64,000 nt of DNA from Bacteroidales bacterium (GTDB lineage: Bacteria; Bacteroidota; Bacteroidia; Bacteroidales; UBA932), in NCBI GenBank assembly GCA_017630155.1, contig JAGBVU010000021.1, positions 19,004 to 83,003 of the forward strand, given 5' to 3'. The position numbers and the translations under genes are program-made. Positions within the stretch are counted from its first letter, which is position 1, and each line of letters starts with the position of its first letter. Shown piece by piece: positions 25,265 to 34,934 of the stretch. The notes below the pieces were generated by a model that did not search any database, was not told the DNA's origin, and saw only the letters and a list, made by a program, of their open reading frames with translations.

Positions 25265-27574
25265 ATGACTATCCTCTTCAGTGTAGATTTTCGTACCTCT
25301 TTCGGACAAAATCTATTCGTAACCGGCTCCCTTCCCGAGTTGGGTGGAGGTGATATGTCCAAGGCACTTCCCTTGGAATATTGTGGTGACAGGTGGGAGA
25401 GGGAGATCAAAGTCAATACTTTCAAGGATAAGACATTCAATTACAAATATTTTGTAAAAGGGGATGATGGGCTTACCTTTCAGGAGGTGGGACAGGGACG
25501 CACCATAACCCTTCGTGGGACGCGTCGCCTCACTCTGATGGACTCGTGGCAGGGAAATGATGACAACGCCCCCTTTTTTCACTCCCCATTTTCCAACATT
25601 TTTCTCCCCCACAGAAGTAGCAGAACCACTGTTACCCATCAGTGCCCCAAAGAGGTGATAATAAGGGTTACAGCACCCAATGTTGAGGCTGATGCAGAGG
25701 TCTTTATAAGTGGCAGTTGCCGTGAATTGGGGGCTTGGACCCCGGCAAAGGCACTACACATGAAATCTGTAAAAGGGTTCAGGTGGGAGATACATCTCGA
25801 TGCATCGAAACTTACATCAGAATTCAGATATAAGTTTATAAAGCGTTTCCCGGATGGTACATATATTTGGGAGGGTGGTGAAGATTACCATTTGCAGCTC
25901 CCGGCTATAGGTGAGGATGAAACCTTCTCTATAGAGCACTCTTCAGACAGGTTCGGTACACCCAAGCCCCGTTATGCAGGTGTAGCGGTCCCTGTTTTCA
26001 GCCTCAGGAGTGAGAATGACTGCGGTGTGGGTGAGTTTGCCGATATAAAGCTGATGGCAGATTGGGCTGCGGCTACAGGGCAGAGGTTTATCCAGCTCCT
26101 CCCCATAAATGATACCACTACAGATGGAAGCTGGAGAGATTCATACCCTTATAATTGCATATCGGTGACAGCTCTCCATCCTATATATATCAATATCCCT
26201 GCAATAGGGCCATTTCCTACGGAAGAGCTGGAGCAGGAGTATGAACAGGGGAGAGCTTCGCTCAACGGGCACAGCTCCCTCGAGTATGAGTTGGTCTTCG
26301 CATTCAAGATGAGATTCCTGAAGGCCCTTTTTGAGTTCCATTGGGAAGCGACATCTCAGAGTGGGGAGTTCAGGAACTTTGTTAGTGATAACAGGGATTG
26401 GCTTCTCCCATATGGGAGGTATTGCGCGAAGCGTGATGGGGTCAAAAACCAATATTTCTATCAGTTTGTCCAATACCACCTCTCAAAGCAACTCTCAGAG
26501 GCAGTGGAGTATGCCCACTCAAAGGGTATTGCCCTAAAGGGTGATATCCCTATTGGAGTTTCACCCATCGGGGTGGAGGCTGCTGCTGAACCACAGTATT
26601 TTCACCTTGACTCCCAAGCCGGTGCACCGCCGGATGCATTCTCAGACGATGGACAGAACTGGGGTTTCCCTACATACAATTGGGAGGCAATAGCTGCAGA
26701 CAATTATCGTTGGTGGAAGAGGCGTCTGACCAATATGGAGCGCTATTTTGACGCATACCGCATAGACCATATTCTGGGATTTTTCAGGATATGGGAGATC
26801 CCTTCCTGCTATAAAAGTGGAATAAACGGCCATTTCAACCCTGCATTACCTTTGGATGTGGATGAGATTAGGGGGTGGGGACTTCACTTCAGAGATAGTT
26901 TCAAGGAGACACTCTTCTTTGAAGATCCTGTGAAGAGAGGTTTCTGGCATCCGGGTATCTCTGCCCACAAGAGCGATGTGTACAAGTCGCTTCCCGAGGG
27001 GGAGAAACTTGCTTTCAACCGTCTGTATGAGGATTTCTTCTATGTGAGACACAATAAGTTCTGGGAGAGAATCGGGTATCAGAAACTTCCGGAGATAGTA
27101 TCAGCGTCCAATATGCTCCCTTGTGCTGAGGATTTGGGGATGATTCCCGATTGTGTGCCGGAGGTGCTCAGGGATCTCAAGATACTCACCCTGGAGGTGC
27201 AGAGGATGCCCAAGGAGTATGGATGCTCTGTGGGGGATCCTGCCCGTTATCCATACCTTTCAGTCTGTACGACAGGCACCCACGATATGGATACCCTCAG
27301 GGGGTGGAAAGGTGAGTGTCCGAAAGATCAGGTGAGGGAGATTATCCGCCAGCACCTTGAGAGCCCGGCAATGCTTACAATTCTCCCGCTGCAGGATTGG
27401 CTTGCCCTAACTGACCATTTGAGGGTGGAGGTACCTGCAGATGAGAGGATAAATGATCCTGCCAACCCCAATAATCGTTGGTGCTATCGTATGGGGATCT
27501 CCCTGGAGGATCTAAAAAAAGAATCCCACCTGAATGGTGAGATTCTCTCAATGATTAAAGGGCTGCGGGGCTGA
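25265..27574 (+). CDS. malQ: 4-alpha-glucanotransferase (GH77) with two N-terminal CBM20 domains
   Basis: Cytosolic disproportionating enzyme that transfers alpha-1,4-glucan segments. Two starch-binding CBM20 modules (about residues 1-95 and 125-230, each with the NFxYKY/FRYKF signature) precede the GH77 barrel. The nucleophile is Asp501 in AYRIDHILG. The acid region CAEDLGMIP near 625 and TGTHDMDTLRGW near 675 complete the site. No signal peptide is present. This architecture resembles plant DPE2 and Bacteroides MalQ, but at 769 residues it is shorter than I would expect for that group (about 890). Its last 20 nt overlap the convergent GATase gene. Confidence 0.92.
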   Translation: MTILFSVDFRTSFGQNLFVTGSLPELGGGDMSKALPLEYCGDRWEREIKVNTFKDKTFNYKYFVKGDDGLTFQEVGQGRTITLRGTRRLTLMDSWQGNDDNAPFFHSPFSNIFLPHRSSRTTVTHQCPKEVIIRVTAPNVEADAEVFISGSCRELGAWTPAKALHMKSVKGFRWEIHLDASKLTSEFRYKFIKRFPDGTYIWEGGEDYHLQLPAIGEDETFSIEHSSDRFGTPKPRYAGVAVPVFSLRSENDCGVGEFADIKLMADWAAATGQRFIQLLPINDTTTDGSWRDSYPYNCISVTALHPIYINIPAIGPFPTEELEQEYEQGRASLNGHSSLEYELVFAFKMRFLKALFEFHWEATSQSGEFRNFVSDNRDWLLPYGRYCAKRDGVKNQYFYQFVQYHLSKQLSEAVEYAHSKGIALKGDIPIGVSPIGVEAAAEPQYFHLDSQAGAPPDAFSDDGQNWGFPTYNWEAIAADNYRWWKRRLTNMERYFDAYRIDHILGFFRIWEIPSCYKSGINGHFNPALPLDVDEIRGWGLHFRDSFKETLFFEDPVKRGFWHPGISAHKSDVYKSLPEGEKLAFNRLYEDFFYVRHNKFWERIGYQKLPEIVSASNMLPCAEDLGMIPDCVPEVLRDLKILTLEVQRMPKEYGCSVGDPARYPYLSVCTTGTHDMDTLRGWKGECPKDQVREIIRQHLESPAMLTILPLQDWLALTDHLRVEVPADERINDPANPNNRWCYRMGISLEDLKKESHLNGEILSMIKGLRG

Positions 27575-28331
27575 CCTTTGCCTCATTTACCAACCATTCG
27601 AAGATTGGTGAGAATTCGCATTGGCCGTGGGCAGCAAATCCTTCCGGATGGAACTGGAGTCCGAGTACCCTCATATTGCCTGTACCCTCTATAGCTTCCA
27701 CTACACCATCTTTAGCTACAGCGATCACCTTTAGAGAAGGTGCCACTCTCTTTACAGCTTGGTGGTGGAAAGTGTTTACGGCAGTTTTTTCTGTCTTCAA
27801 AAGGTTGTAGAGGAGAGACCCTTTCTGAATAGTTATAGAGTGGGTGGCTGTTGAAGATGGAGCCTCCTGTTTGTGGTCCACCATAGAGCCTTTTACCTGT
27901 GAAGGGATATCTTGGATAAGTGTACCGCCAAGTGCTACGTTGAGCATCTGCATACCTCTGCAGATACCGAGTACAGGGATACCTTTTTCTACTGCTTTCT
28001 TGATAAGGATGTAGTCGAATTCATCCCTTGCTGGGGCGATTTCTCCCATTCTTGGATGTGGTTCCTCTCCGTAGAATTTAAGTGGGTTGACATCCTCTCC
28101 GCCTGTCATTACAAGGCCTGTGATGGTGTTGAGGATAGCGTCAAGCTGCACCTCGTCAGTGGTCATAGGGATAACAAGTGGTACACCACCTGCATTCTTA
28201 ATAGCGTTGATATAGGTAAGTGGAGCGCTTGCAGAACCTGAAGAGGCTGTAGATGATACGCCGATGATAGGTTGTGCCAACAAGCTGCCGGCAAATAGAA
28301 GGGATATAATCCCGATCAAAACTCTTTTCAT
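27555..28331 (-). CDS. Secreted class I glutamine amidotransferase-like hydrolase (gamma-glutamyl-GABA hydrolase family)
   Basis: Peptidase C26 / PuuD-like hydrolase preceded by a signal peptide (about residues 1-19, ending LLAQ), so probably periplasmic. The nucleophile is Cys124 in LGICRGMQ, and the His/Glu of the triad are in LQFHPEGF near 230. GGEDVNP near 78 is typical of the PuuD group. Family members hydrolyse gamma-glutamyl amides; the substrate here is unknown. Its stop overlaps the end of malQ on the other strand by 20 nt. It lies 24 nt downstream of the serine hydrolase gene. Confidence 0.85.
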   Translation of the reverse strand: MKRVLIGIISLLFAGSLLAQPIIGVSSTASSGSASAPLTYINAIKNAGGVPLVIPMTTDEVQLDAILNTITGLVMTGGEDVNPLKFYGEEPHPRMGEIAPARDEFDYILIKKAVEKGIPVLGICRGMQMLNVALGGTLIQDIPSQVKGSMVDHKQEAPSSTATHSITIQKGSLLYNLLKTEKTAVNTFHHQAVKRVAPSLKVIAVAKDGVVEAIEGTGNMRVLGLQFHPEGFAAHGQCEFSPIFEWLVNEAKVSPAAL

Positions 28332-28355
28332 ATTATAATTTGTTTTTAATTAATA

Positions 28356-29924
28356 CTAATGGTGGTCGTGCTCTTTCTCCCATGGACCGAAGTTGTTTCC
28401 GTCTCCATTATGGAAGTCAATCTCAAGTTTGACAGCCTCTTTGCCCTTCTTGTCCATAGTGAATTTTACAGGGAAAGCGTATCCGTCTGAACGGAATGAA
28501 TATTCAAGCCCGTTTACGTGGGTAAGTTCGCGTTTCCACCCTTTCTTTCCCACTTTGATGTATAGTTTGCCATCTTCAAACTCCACTTCGGCACAACCGA
28601 AAAGGGGACCTTTGTGGTAGTGGCCTGTGATGGCTTTAGGATTTGGAGCAGGGATAACCTCTACAGGTTTCTGGTTTTTCTCCTTTTCTGCCTGATCCTT
28701 TCTCTCTGATTCCCACCAGTCTGCGAGATATTCAGCATTGTAGTCCCTCTCTACTCCGTCACCAAGATAGAGGTCTACGGTCTTGCGCATGATGGCATAA
28801 CGTGGGTCTGAAGGAACTTCGCTGTTGCATAGAACTACAAGACCTAAGTCAAGTTCGGGTACGAATGCGCAGATGGCGGTAAATCCCCAAGTGGTACCGG
28901 TGTGGAAAAGTAGTCTGTATCTGTCATTCTGCTCTACAAACCAGCAGTGTCCGTATAGTCTGATATAGTCATCTGACTGAGATACGATGGTCTGCCCTTT
29001 ATGGAGATATTTCATCTGCCTTTCAGAGATCACCTGTTTGTCACCCACTTTGCCAAGATCCAGATGGAACTGCGCATATTTGGCCATATCTTCCACTGTT
29101 GAGTTCACGCTGCCGGCAGGGCCGATAACGGTCTCCCACCACAATGCTCTCTCATCACCATAAAGTGGAGCGACATGCATCTTGTCGGGAACATAGTAGA
29201 ATTCGTGAGGTACGCAGGCTCTGTCACCTGCATCCACGAAGCCATTTTCAATATCTGAGCCTTCACCGTTAACAGACGAGGAGGTCATTCCAAGTGGTTC
29301 GAAAATTCTAGTCCTAATGTTCTCCTCCCATGTTTTTCCGGTAACTTTCTCGATAACCTTTTCAGCTATAATGAAAGTGATGTTGTTGTAGGCATAAGTG
29401 TGGCGGAACTGGTATTTTGGTTTGATAAGACCCATCATCTGGTATACATCATCCCTGTCGTAACCTACGTTGGGGATATATGTGCCCACCTGGCCGCCGA
29501 TACCTGTCTTGTGGGTCATCAGGTCCTTCACCTGCATATTGTTCTCCACATATTCATCGCCCCATCTGAAGTCGGGGAGGATGTTTTTCACTGTATCATC
29601 CCAAGATACAAGCCCTTCATCCACCACAGAGGCCATAACTGCTGCTGTGAATGATTTGGAAACAGAGCCGATCTGGAAGATGGAACTGCTCTCAACAGGG
29701 GCGTTGCTGCCCATCTCCTTTATGCCATATCCTTTCGAGAATACCATCTTGCCGTCTTTAATGACAGAGACTGCCATTCCTGGGATCTCCCAGCCCTCTT
29801 TTACCTGCTGGATATATTCATCCAGGGTATTAAGAAGCTGGTCATTTTGACACTCGTTTTGAGAATAACCTGCCCAGGTAAAAGTGAGTAGGGCAAGCAC
29901 TAGAGCAAAAAAGAATTTCTTCAT
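28356..29924 (-). CDS. Secreted serine hydrolase, beta-lactamase class C family
   Basis: Signal peptide (about residues 1-21, ending GYSQ) followed by a penicillin-binding/class C hydrolase domain: Ser87-Val-Ser-Lys90, the Tyr-x-Asn motif in HTYAYNNITF near 180, and an LFHTGTTWGF KTG-box-like segment near 340. A C-terminal lipocalin-like domain (DUF3471-type, about residues 400-515) follows. Such proteins are esterases or D-amino-acid peptidases more often than true beta-lactamases. Length is 522 residues. It has its own promoter divergent from radA. Confidence 0.85.
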   Translation of the reverse strand: MKKFFFALVLALLTFTWAGYSQNECQNDQLLNTLDEYIQQVKEGWEIPGMAVSVIKDGKMVFSKGYGIKEMGSNAPVESSSIFQIGSVSKSFTAAVMASVVDEGLVSWDDTVKNILPDFRWGDEYVENNMQVKDLMTHKTGIGGQVGTYIPNVGYDRDDVYQMMGLIKPKYQFRHTYAYNNITFIIAEKVIEKVTGKTWEENIRTRIFEPLGMTSSSVNGEGSDIENGFVDAGDRACVPHEFYYVPDKMHVAPLYGDERALWWETVIGPAGSVNSTVEDMAKYAQFHLDLGKVGDKQVISERQMKYLHKGQTIVSQSDDYIRLYGHCWFVEQNDRYRLLFHTGTTWGFTAICAFVPELDLGLVVLCNSEVPSDPRYAIMRKTVDLYLGDGVERDYNAEYLADWWESERKDQAEKEKNQKPVEVIPAPNPKAITGHYHKGPLFGCAEVEFEDGKLYIKVGKKGWKRELTHVNGLEYSFRSDGYAFPVKFTMDKKGKEAVKLEIDFHNGDGNNFGPWEKEHDHH

Positions 29925-29947
29925 ATCGTGTTTGATTTATTTATCCA

Positions 29948-29955
29948 CAAATATA
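29948..29955 (-). promoter_or_regulatory. Candidate -7 element for the serine hydrolase gene
   Basis: On the minus strand TATATTTG matches TAnnTTTG and ends 23 nt before the ATG. It is nearly back to back with the radA element, so the two promoters probably share their upstream DNA. Confidence 0.5.
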
Positions 29956-29957
29956 GT

Positions 29958-29965
29958 TAAATTTG
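29958..29965 (+). promoter_or_regulatory. Candidate -7 element for radA
   Basis: TAAATTTG ends 23 nt before the radA ATG. A TTTG at 29931-29934 lies 23 nt upstream, slightly long for a -33 partner. Confidence 0.5.
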
Positions 29966-29988
29966 CTTTCAAATAGAGTGAAAAGGTT

Positions 29989-31386
29989 ATGGCAAAAAGT
30001 AAAACAGTGTGGTTTTGTTCCTCTTGTGGCAATGAGAGTTCAAAATGGATGGGGAGATGTCCTGCGTGCGGTGAATGGAATACTATGGTAGAGGAGCCCA
30101 AAGCCCCTTCTGCAAAATCATCGTCTGGGGATAGAAGCCGCTCACTGCTGAAGATATCTGATGCCAGACCCACCCCTATCAACAAGATTGATATCACTCA
30201 GGAGAGCCGTATCTCCATAGGGAATGAGGAGATAGAGAGGATACTCGGAGGTGGTTTGGTCCGTGGTTCGATGATACTCATCGGAGGCGAGCCCGGTATC
30301 GGCAAATCGACACTCTCCTTACAGATCCCCCTCGGCTGTCCATCATTGAGGACATTGTATGTCTCGGGTGAGGAGTCTCCACGTCAGATAAAATTGAGGG
30401 CGCAGAGACTTTCTGGTGGCAAGGATGATGAACTTGAAAACTGCCTTGTCCTCGGGGAGACCCTTCTGGAGAATATCCTATCTACAGCGAAAGAGACTGC
30501 CCCTGAACTCCTTATCGTAGACTCTATTCAGACAATATATTCCGAGGCCCTGGAATCGTCACCAGGATCGGTGACACAGGTGCGCGAATGTGCTTCTGCC
30601 CTGTTGCGCTATGCCAAGGAGAGCAATGTCCCGGTAATCCTTATCGGTCATATCACCAAGGATGGTTCTATCGCAGGACCTAAGGTGCTTGAACATATTG
30701 TGGATGTGGTCCTACAGTTCGAGGGGGATACCAGGCATGCATACAGGATATTGCGTAGTATCAAAAATAGGTTTGGCTCTACTGCCGAGCTTGCCATTTT
30801 TGAGATGCTCAACAGTGGCCTCCGTCAGGTCTCCAACCCCTCTGAGATCCTCACCCCTATGCATGATGATGATCTGAGTGGCGTCGCTGTCGGGGCAATG
30901 CTGGATGGAACCAGACCATTTCTTATCGAGGTGCAGGCACTTGTCTCTACCGCTGCTTATGGTATGCCACAGCGCTCTGCCACAGGGTTTGATGTCAGAA
31001 GGATGAACATGCTGCTCGCTGTTTTGGAGAAAAGGGCAGGGTTTAAACTCTCTGCAAAGGATGTATTCCTCAACATTGCCGGAGGGCTCAAAATCTCCGA
31101 TCCAGCCTGTGACTTGGCTGTCATTTGTGCTATATTGTCATCGAATTTCGATCTGAACATATCCCCACGTATATGTTTTGCTGCAGAAGTGGGACTAAGT
31201 GGTGAGCTTCGCCCTGTCGGCCAGATAGACAGAAGAATAGCCGAAGCACAGAGGCTCGGCTATAAGAAAATCTATATCTCTTCATATAACTCAGCAGGGG
31301 AATTCCGCGGGAAAAAGACAAAGGGAATCGAAGTGGTCGAAGTATCCAACATTGCAGCCCTCTGCAAAAGTCTGTTTCAGGAGTAG
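29989..31386 (+). CDS. radA: DNA repair protein RadA
   Basis: Hexameric RecA-like helicase that promotes branch migration in recombination and repair. N-terminal zinc finger with Cys10, Cys13, Cys24 and Cys27; Walker A GGEPGIGKST near residue 98; Walker B LLIVDSIQ near 175; the RadA-specific KNRFGSTAE motif near 258; and a C-terminal Lon-like domain (GLSGELRPVGQ). The 465-residue length is standard. It is flanked by its own promoter and a convergent uvrA. Confidence 0.97.
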   Translation: MAKSKTVWFCSSCGNESSKWMGRCPACGEWNTMVEEPKAPSAKSSSGDRSRSLLKISDARPTPINKIDITQESRISIGNEEIERILGGGLVRGSMILIGGEPGIGKSTLSLQIPLGCPSLRTLYVSGEESPRQIKLRAQRLSGGKDDELENCLVLGETLLENILSTAKETAPELLIVDSIQTIYSEALESSPGSVTQVRECASALLRYAKESNVPVILIGHITKDGSIAGPKVLEHIVDVVLQFEGDTRHAYRILRSIKNRFGSTAELAIFEMLNSGLRQVSNPSEILTPMHDDDLSGVAVGAMLDGTRPFLIEVQALVSTAAYGMPQRSATGFDVRRMNMLLAVLEKRAGFKLSAKDVFLNIAGGLKISDPACDLAVICAILSSNFDLNISPRICFAAEVGLSGELRPVGQIDRRIAEAQRLGYKKIYISSYNSAGEFRGKKTKGIEVVEVSNIAALCKSLFQE

Positions 31387-31434
31387 TTGAATCCCAAATC
31401 GGCCCACATCAGGCTGGTCCATTTGGAAGTGTAG

Positions 31435-34242
31435 CTATAATCCCAGTTCGCGCCCTGTGACTGAATCGGGGTTTACAGCCACCTCCTCTGGTGTCCCTTC
31501 TGCCACAATATACCCTCCGTCTCGGCCACCCTTTGGTCCCATATCGAAAAGATAGTCAACAGACCTTAGAACATCTATATTGTGTTCGATAACCACTACG
31601 GTATTTCCTTGGTCCACAAGTCTTTGGAGAACGTTCAATAATACCTTAATGTCTTCAGAGTGGAGACCTGTAGTGGGCTCATCCAGAAGAAAGAGTGAGT
31701 TTCCCGTACTTGGCTTGGATAGCTCAGCAGCAAGTTTTACACGCTGGTTTTCACCACCGGAGAGTGATAGTGACGATTGGCCCAGTTTGATATAGCCGAG
31801 TCCAACATCTTCGAGGGTTTTTATCCGGCGATATATCGACGGTATTGGCTCAAAGAACTCAGCTGCCTGTGATATTGTCATTTCCAGGACATCATTGATG
31901 CTCTTCCCTTTGTATTTGACAGCCAGTATATCTGGTCTGTATCTCTGTCCGCGGCACTCCTTGCAGGTAACTTGTACAGAAGGGAGGAAGTTCATCTCTA
32001 TAAGCTCCACCCCGGCCCCTTTGCACACCTCGCAGCGGCCACCTTTTACATTGAAGGAGAATTTGCCCGCTTTGAGTCCCCTGATTTTGGCATCGGGGGT
32101 CTGTTCGAAGAGCTTCCTTATATCAGAGAAGACGCCGGTATAGGTGGCAGGGTTGCTCCTGGGGGAGCGCCCGATAGGAGCCTGATCTATCTCTATTATC
32201 TTATCAATATTCTCCACACCGCATATCTCGTCATAGGGGAGAGGTGTGTATAGAGAGCGATAGAATCTGTTGCTCAGGATGGGCATTAGTGTCTCGTTGA
32301 TAAGTGATGATTTGCCGCTTCCGCTCACTCCACTTATCCCGACAAAACATCCGAGGGGGATCCTTATATCCACCCCTTTGAGGTTGTTACCTCTGGCCCC
32401 TTTGAGCTCCAGAGATTTGCCATTGCCCTGGCGTCTTGTCTGGGGTACCTCAATTCTTCTTCTGCCGAGCATATAATCTGCAGTGAGGGAGTGCCCTCCT
32501 ACAGGGAAATGCTCCTTCAGTTGGGCAGGTTCATTGCAATATAGTACCTCTCCACCTTTGATACCCGCTCCCGGGCCAATATCTATCAGCCAATCTGCAC
32601 TGTGCATCATCTCCTCATCATGCTCCACCACCATCACCGAATTCCCCTCGTCCCGGAGTTTCTTTAGGGAGTTGATGAGTTTTCTGTTGTCCGACTGATG
32701 GAGACCAATGCTTGGCTCATCGAGGATGTAGAGGACATTGACAAGCTTTGACCCAATCTGGGTAGCAAGACGGATTCTTTGGCTCTCACCTCCGCTCAGA
32801 GAGCGGGTAGATCTGCTGAGGGAGAGGTATTCAAGCCCCACATCAATGAGGAACCCGATTCTATCCTTAAGCTCCTTGAGAATGTCGTATGCAATGGCAC
32901 TCTGTTTCTTGTCAAGCTTCTCAGCCAAAGTGCAAATCCATTTGTGCAGTTCGCTTATATCCATATCGGACACCTCTGCTATATTTTTGCCGTCAATCTT
33001 GAAATACAGTGCCTCCTCTTTCAGGCGGGTTCCATGGCAATGTGGACAGAGTGTCTCCTGGGAAAAACGCTCCCTCCTGTCAAAGGTGTCATCGCTCTCA
33101 TCATCCTTGTGCTCAATCTTGGAGATAATTCCCGGGAATGTCACCATATCTGAGAGCCCACCAATCGATTTTACCCTGAAAAGTTCCTCTGACCCATACA
33201 AAATAAGGTTCAGTACATCTTCCGGGAGATCTTTTATAGGTGTTGTAAGGGTAAATCCGTATTTCAGGGCAATGCTGTCAAGGATAGCGAAGAGATTGTT
33301 CTCCTTTCTCACCCCAATGGGCTCTATTCCACCCTCAGCTATCGAGAGTGAGTCATTTGGGATAATCTTCGACATATCCACTGTGGATATGACACCAAGC
33401 CCTTTACAATGGGGACAGGCCCCCTGAGGGGAGTTGAATGAAAATGTATGCGGGGCGGGCTCAGGGAACGATATGCCGCTGTCCGGGCATATGAAGTGTT
33501 TGCTGTAATGGGTGATTTCATCAGAGGTGATGTCCCATACAGAGAGGGACCCTTTGCCATAATTTAGGGCTGTCTGGACAGAGTCCCTTACCCTTTTGTA
33601 GTCCTCCCCTTTAGGGACAAGCTTATCCACTACCAGATCTATGAAGTGGGTCTTGTATCTGTCCACACCATCCAGGAGGTCTGAGATGCTTTCAAGATGG
33701 CCATCTACCCTCATTTGAGTGTACCCCTTGCGGAGCATACTCTCGAAAAGATCCTTATAATGACCCTTTCGTCCCTTTACCAGAGGGGAGAGGAGGATGG
33801 TCTTCTTTCCCGCGTATTTGTCGAGAATCAGATCAATTATTTGAGCATCAGAGTATCTGACCATAGCCTTGCCGGTGACGGGGGAATAGGCTACAGATGC
33901 CCTGGCGTATAGAAGTCGTAGAAAATCGGAGATCTCCGTAATGGTACCCACAGTGGATCTTGGATTCCTGTTTGTGCTCTTTTGTTCTATAGCAATAGTG
34001 GGACTGAGCCCCTCAATGCTTTCAACATTGGGACGCTCCATAACCCCTATAAAGTGCTTGGCATAGGGTGAAAGTGTGTCAAGATATCTCCTCTGAGCCT
34101 CGGCAAAAATGGTGTCAAAGGCGAGAGAGGATTTTCCGCTTCCGCTCAATCCGGTGATCACCACAAGCTTCCCGCGGGGTATCTCAAGAGAGACATCCTT
34201 AAGGTTGTGTACGTTTGCTTTGGTAATCTTTATGCTATCCAT
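31435..34242 (-). CDS. uvrA: UvrABC system protein A
   Basis: Damage-recognition ATPase of nucleotide excision repair. It has two ABC modules: Walker A GLSGSGKSS near residue 32 and GVSGSGKSS near 630, signatures LSGGESQRIRL near 480 and LSGGENQRVKL near 820. Zinc modules are CPHCHGTRLKEEA and the C-terminal CEVCKGAG...CKECRGQRY. The first finger reads CPDSG...CPHC, so one cysteine is Ser. At 935 residues it is full length. It starts 3 nt after the MBL-fold hydrolase gene, so the two are probably co-transcribed. Confidence 0.97.
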   Translation of the reverse strand: MDSIKITKANVHNLKDVSLEIPRGKLVVITGLSGSGKSSLAFDTIFAEAQRRYLDTLSPYAKHFIGVMERPNVESIEGLSPTIAIEQKSTNRNPRSTVGTITEISDFLRLLYARASVAYSPVTGKAMVRYSDAQIIDLILDKYAGKKTILLSPLVKGRKGHYKDLFESMLRKGYTQMRVDGHLESISDLLDGVDRYKTHFIDLVVDKLVPKGEDYKRVRDSVQTALNYGKGSLSVWDITSDEITHYSKHFICPDSGISFPEPAPHTFSFNSPQGACPHCKGLGVISTVDMSKIIPNDSLSIAEGGIEPIGVRKENNLFAILDSIALKYGFTLTTPIKDLPEDVLNLILYGSEELFRVKSIGGLSDMVTFPGIISKIEHKDDESDDTFDRRERFSQETLCPHCHGTRLKEEALYFKIDGKNIAEVSDMDISELHKWICTLAEKLDKKQSAIAYDILKELKDRIGFLIDVGLEYLSLSRSTRSLSGGESQRIRLATQIGSKLVNVLYILDEPSIGLHQSDNRKLINSLKKLRDEGNSVMVVEHDEEMMHSADWLIDIGPGAGIKGGEVLYCNEPAQLKEHFPVGGHSLTADYMLGRRRIEVPQTRRQGNGKSLELKGARGNNLKGVDIRIPLGCFVGISGVSGSGKSSLINETLMPILSNRFYRSLYTPLPYDEICGVENIDKIIEIDQAPIGRSPRSNPATYTGVFSDIRKLFEQTPDAKIRGLKAGKFSFNVKGGRCEVCKGAGVELIEMNFLPSVQVTCKECRGQRYRPDILAVKYKGKSINDVLEMTISQAAEFFEPIPSIYRRIKTLEDVGLGYIKLGQSSLSLSGGENQRVKLAAELSKPSTGNSLFLLDEPTTGLHSEDIKVLLNVLQRLVDQGNTVVVIEHNIDVLRSVDYLFDMGPKGGRDGGYIVAEGTPEEVAVNPDSVTGRELGL

Positions 34243-34245
34243 ACT

Positions 34246-34878
34246 TTACATTAGGAATGGATTGGTTTGTTTCTCTGTGGCAATATCTGTTGCAGGGCCG
34301 TGGCCAGGATATACTTTAGTATCTTCAGGAAGGGCAAGTATCTTGTTTTTAAGGCTATCCATGAGCTCATCAAGGTCTCCCCCAGGGAGGTCTGTACGCC
34401 CTATGCTCTGGGCAAAAAGGGAGTCACCGGTGATGACATACTTCTCCGCTTCATTGTAAAATACCACCCCACCTTTCGAGTGGCCAGGGGTGTGGATAAC
34501 CTTGAGGGTGGTATTTCCGAAAGAGATTACATCCCCATCCTTCAAGTCGGTAAACTCCTCGCCGGGATCCTCAAAACTGTATCCGAAATATCCTCCATAG
34601 GATGATGCCCTTGCCACCTGAGGGATATCGCCGTGGTTCATATAGGCTGGAATCTCCCACTGTTTTCTGGCAAACATACACCCCATTACGTGGTCGAAAT
34701 GGCCGTGAGTCTGAAGAAGTTTGACAGGTTTCAAACCATTTTCATATACAAATTTGGCCAGACGCCCCTTCTCGCTCTCCGAGTAGCAGCCGGCATCCAC
34801 TATTACACACTCTTTAGTGTCGTCCCATAGCACATAGCAACAGGTACGAAGGTCGTTGAAATAAAAAGTCTTGATCAT
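34246..34878 (-). CDS. MBL-fold metallo-hydrolase (glyoxalase II-like)
   Basis: Metallo-beta-lactamase-fold hydrolase of 210 residues. The metal motif THGHFDH is near residues 57-63, a third ligand His is in HTPGHSKGG near 133, Asp is in TGDSLF near 154, and the final His is in YPGHGP near 196. Size and motifs match the YcbL / glyoxalase-II-like group, which lacks the long C-terminal substrate domain. I take the ATG at 34878. The frame extends to 34917, but that would include the divergent promoter region. It leads uvrA in a probable two-gene operon. Confidence 0.9.
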   Translation of the reverse strand: MIKTFYFNDLRTCCYVLWDDTKECVIVDAGCYSESEKGRLAKFVYENGLKPVKLLQTHGHFDHVMGCMFARKQWEIPAYMNHGDIPQVARASSYGGYFGYSFEDPGEEFTDLKDGDVISFGNTTLKVIHTPGHSKGGVVFYNEAEKYVITGDSLFAQSIGRTDLPGGDLDELMDSLKNKILALPEDTKVYPGHGPATDIATEKQTNPFLM

Positions 34879-34883
34879 AATGG

Positions 34884-34891
34884 CAAATTTA
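34884..34891 (-). promoter_or_regulatory. Candidate -7 element for the MBL-uvrA unit, almost touching the start codon
   Basis: On the minus strand TAAATTTG ends only 5 nt before the ATG at 34878. If used, the transcript would begin at or next to the start codon, that is, a leaderless or near-leaderless mRNA. Confidence 0.4.
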
Positions 34892-34905
34892 CGAAAAGAA
34901 TTAGG

Positions 34906-34913
34906 TATATTTG
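34906..34913 (+). promoter_or_regulatory. Candidate -7 element for the deoxynucleoside kinase gene
   Basis: TATATTTG, a perfect -7 consensus, ends 33 nt before the ATG at 34947. It overlaps the alternative upstream start at 34911 and so rules that start out. Confidence 0.5.
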
Positions 34914-34934
34914 TCATTTGAAATTAAAAATATC

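Noticed and set aside
28356..29924. True class C beta-lactamase (resistance gene)
   Set aside because: SxxK and YxN are present, but the C-terminal DUF3471-like domain and housekeeping context fit an esterase/peptidase-type serine hydrolase better.
31387..31434. Terminator between radA and uvrA
   Set aside because: A CCAAAT/ATTTGG pairing is possible, but the stem is poor and lacks a T-run on either strand.
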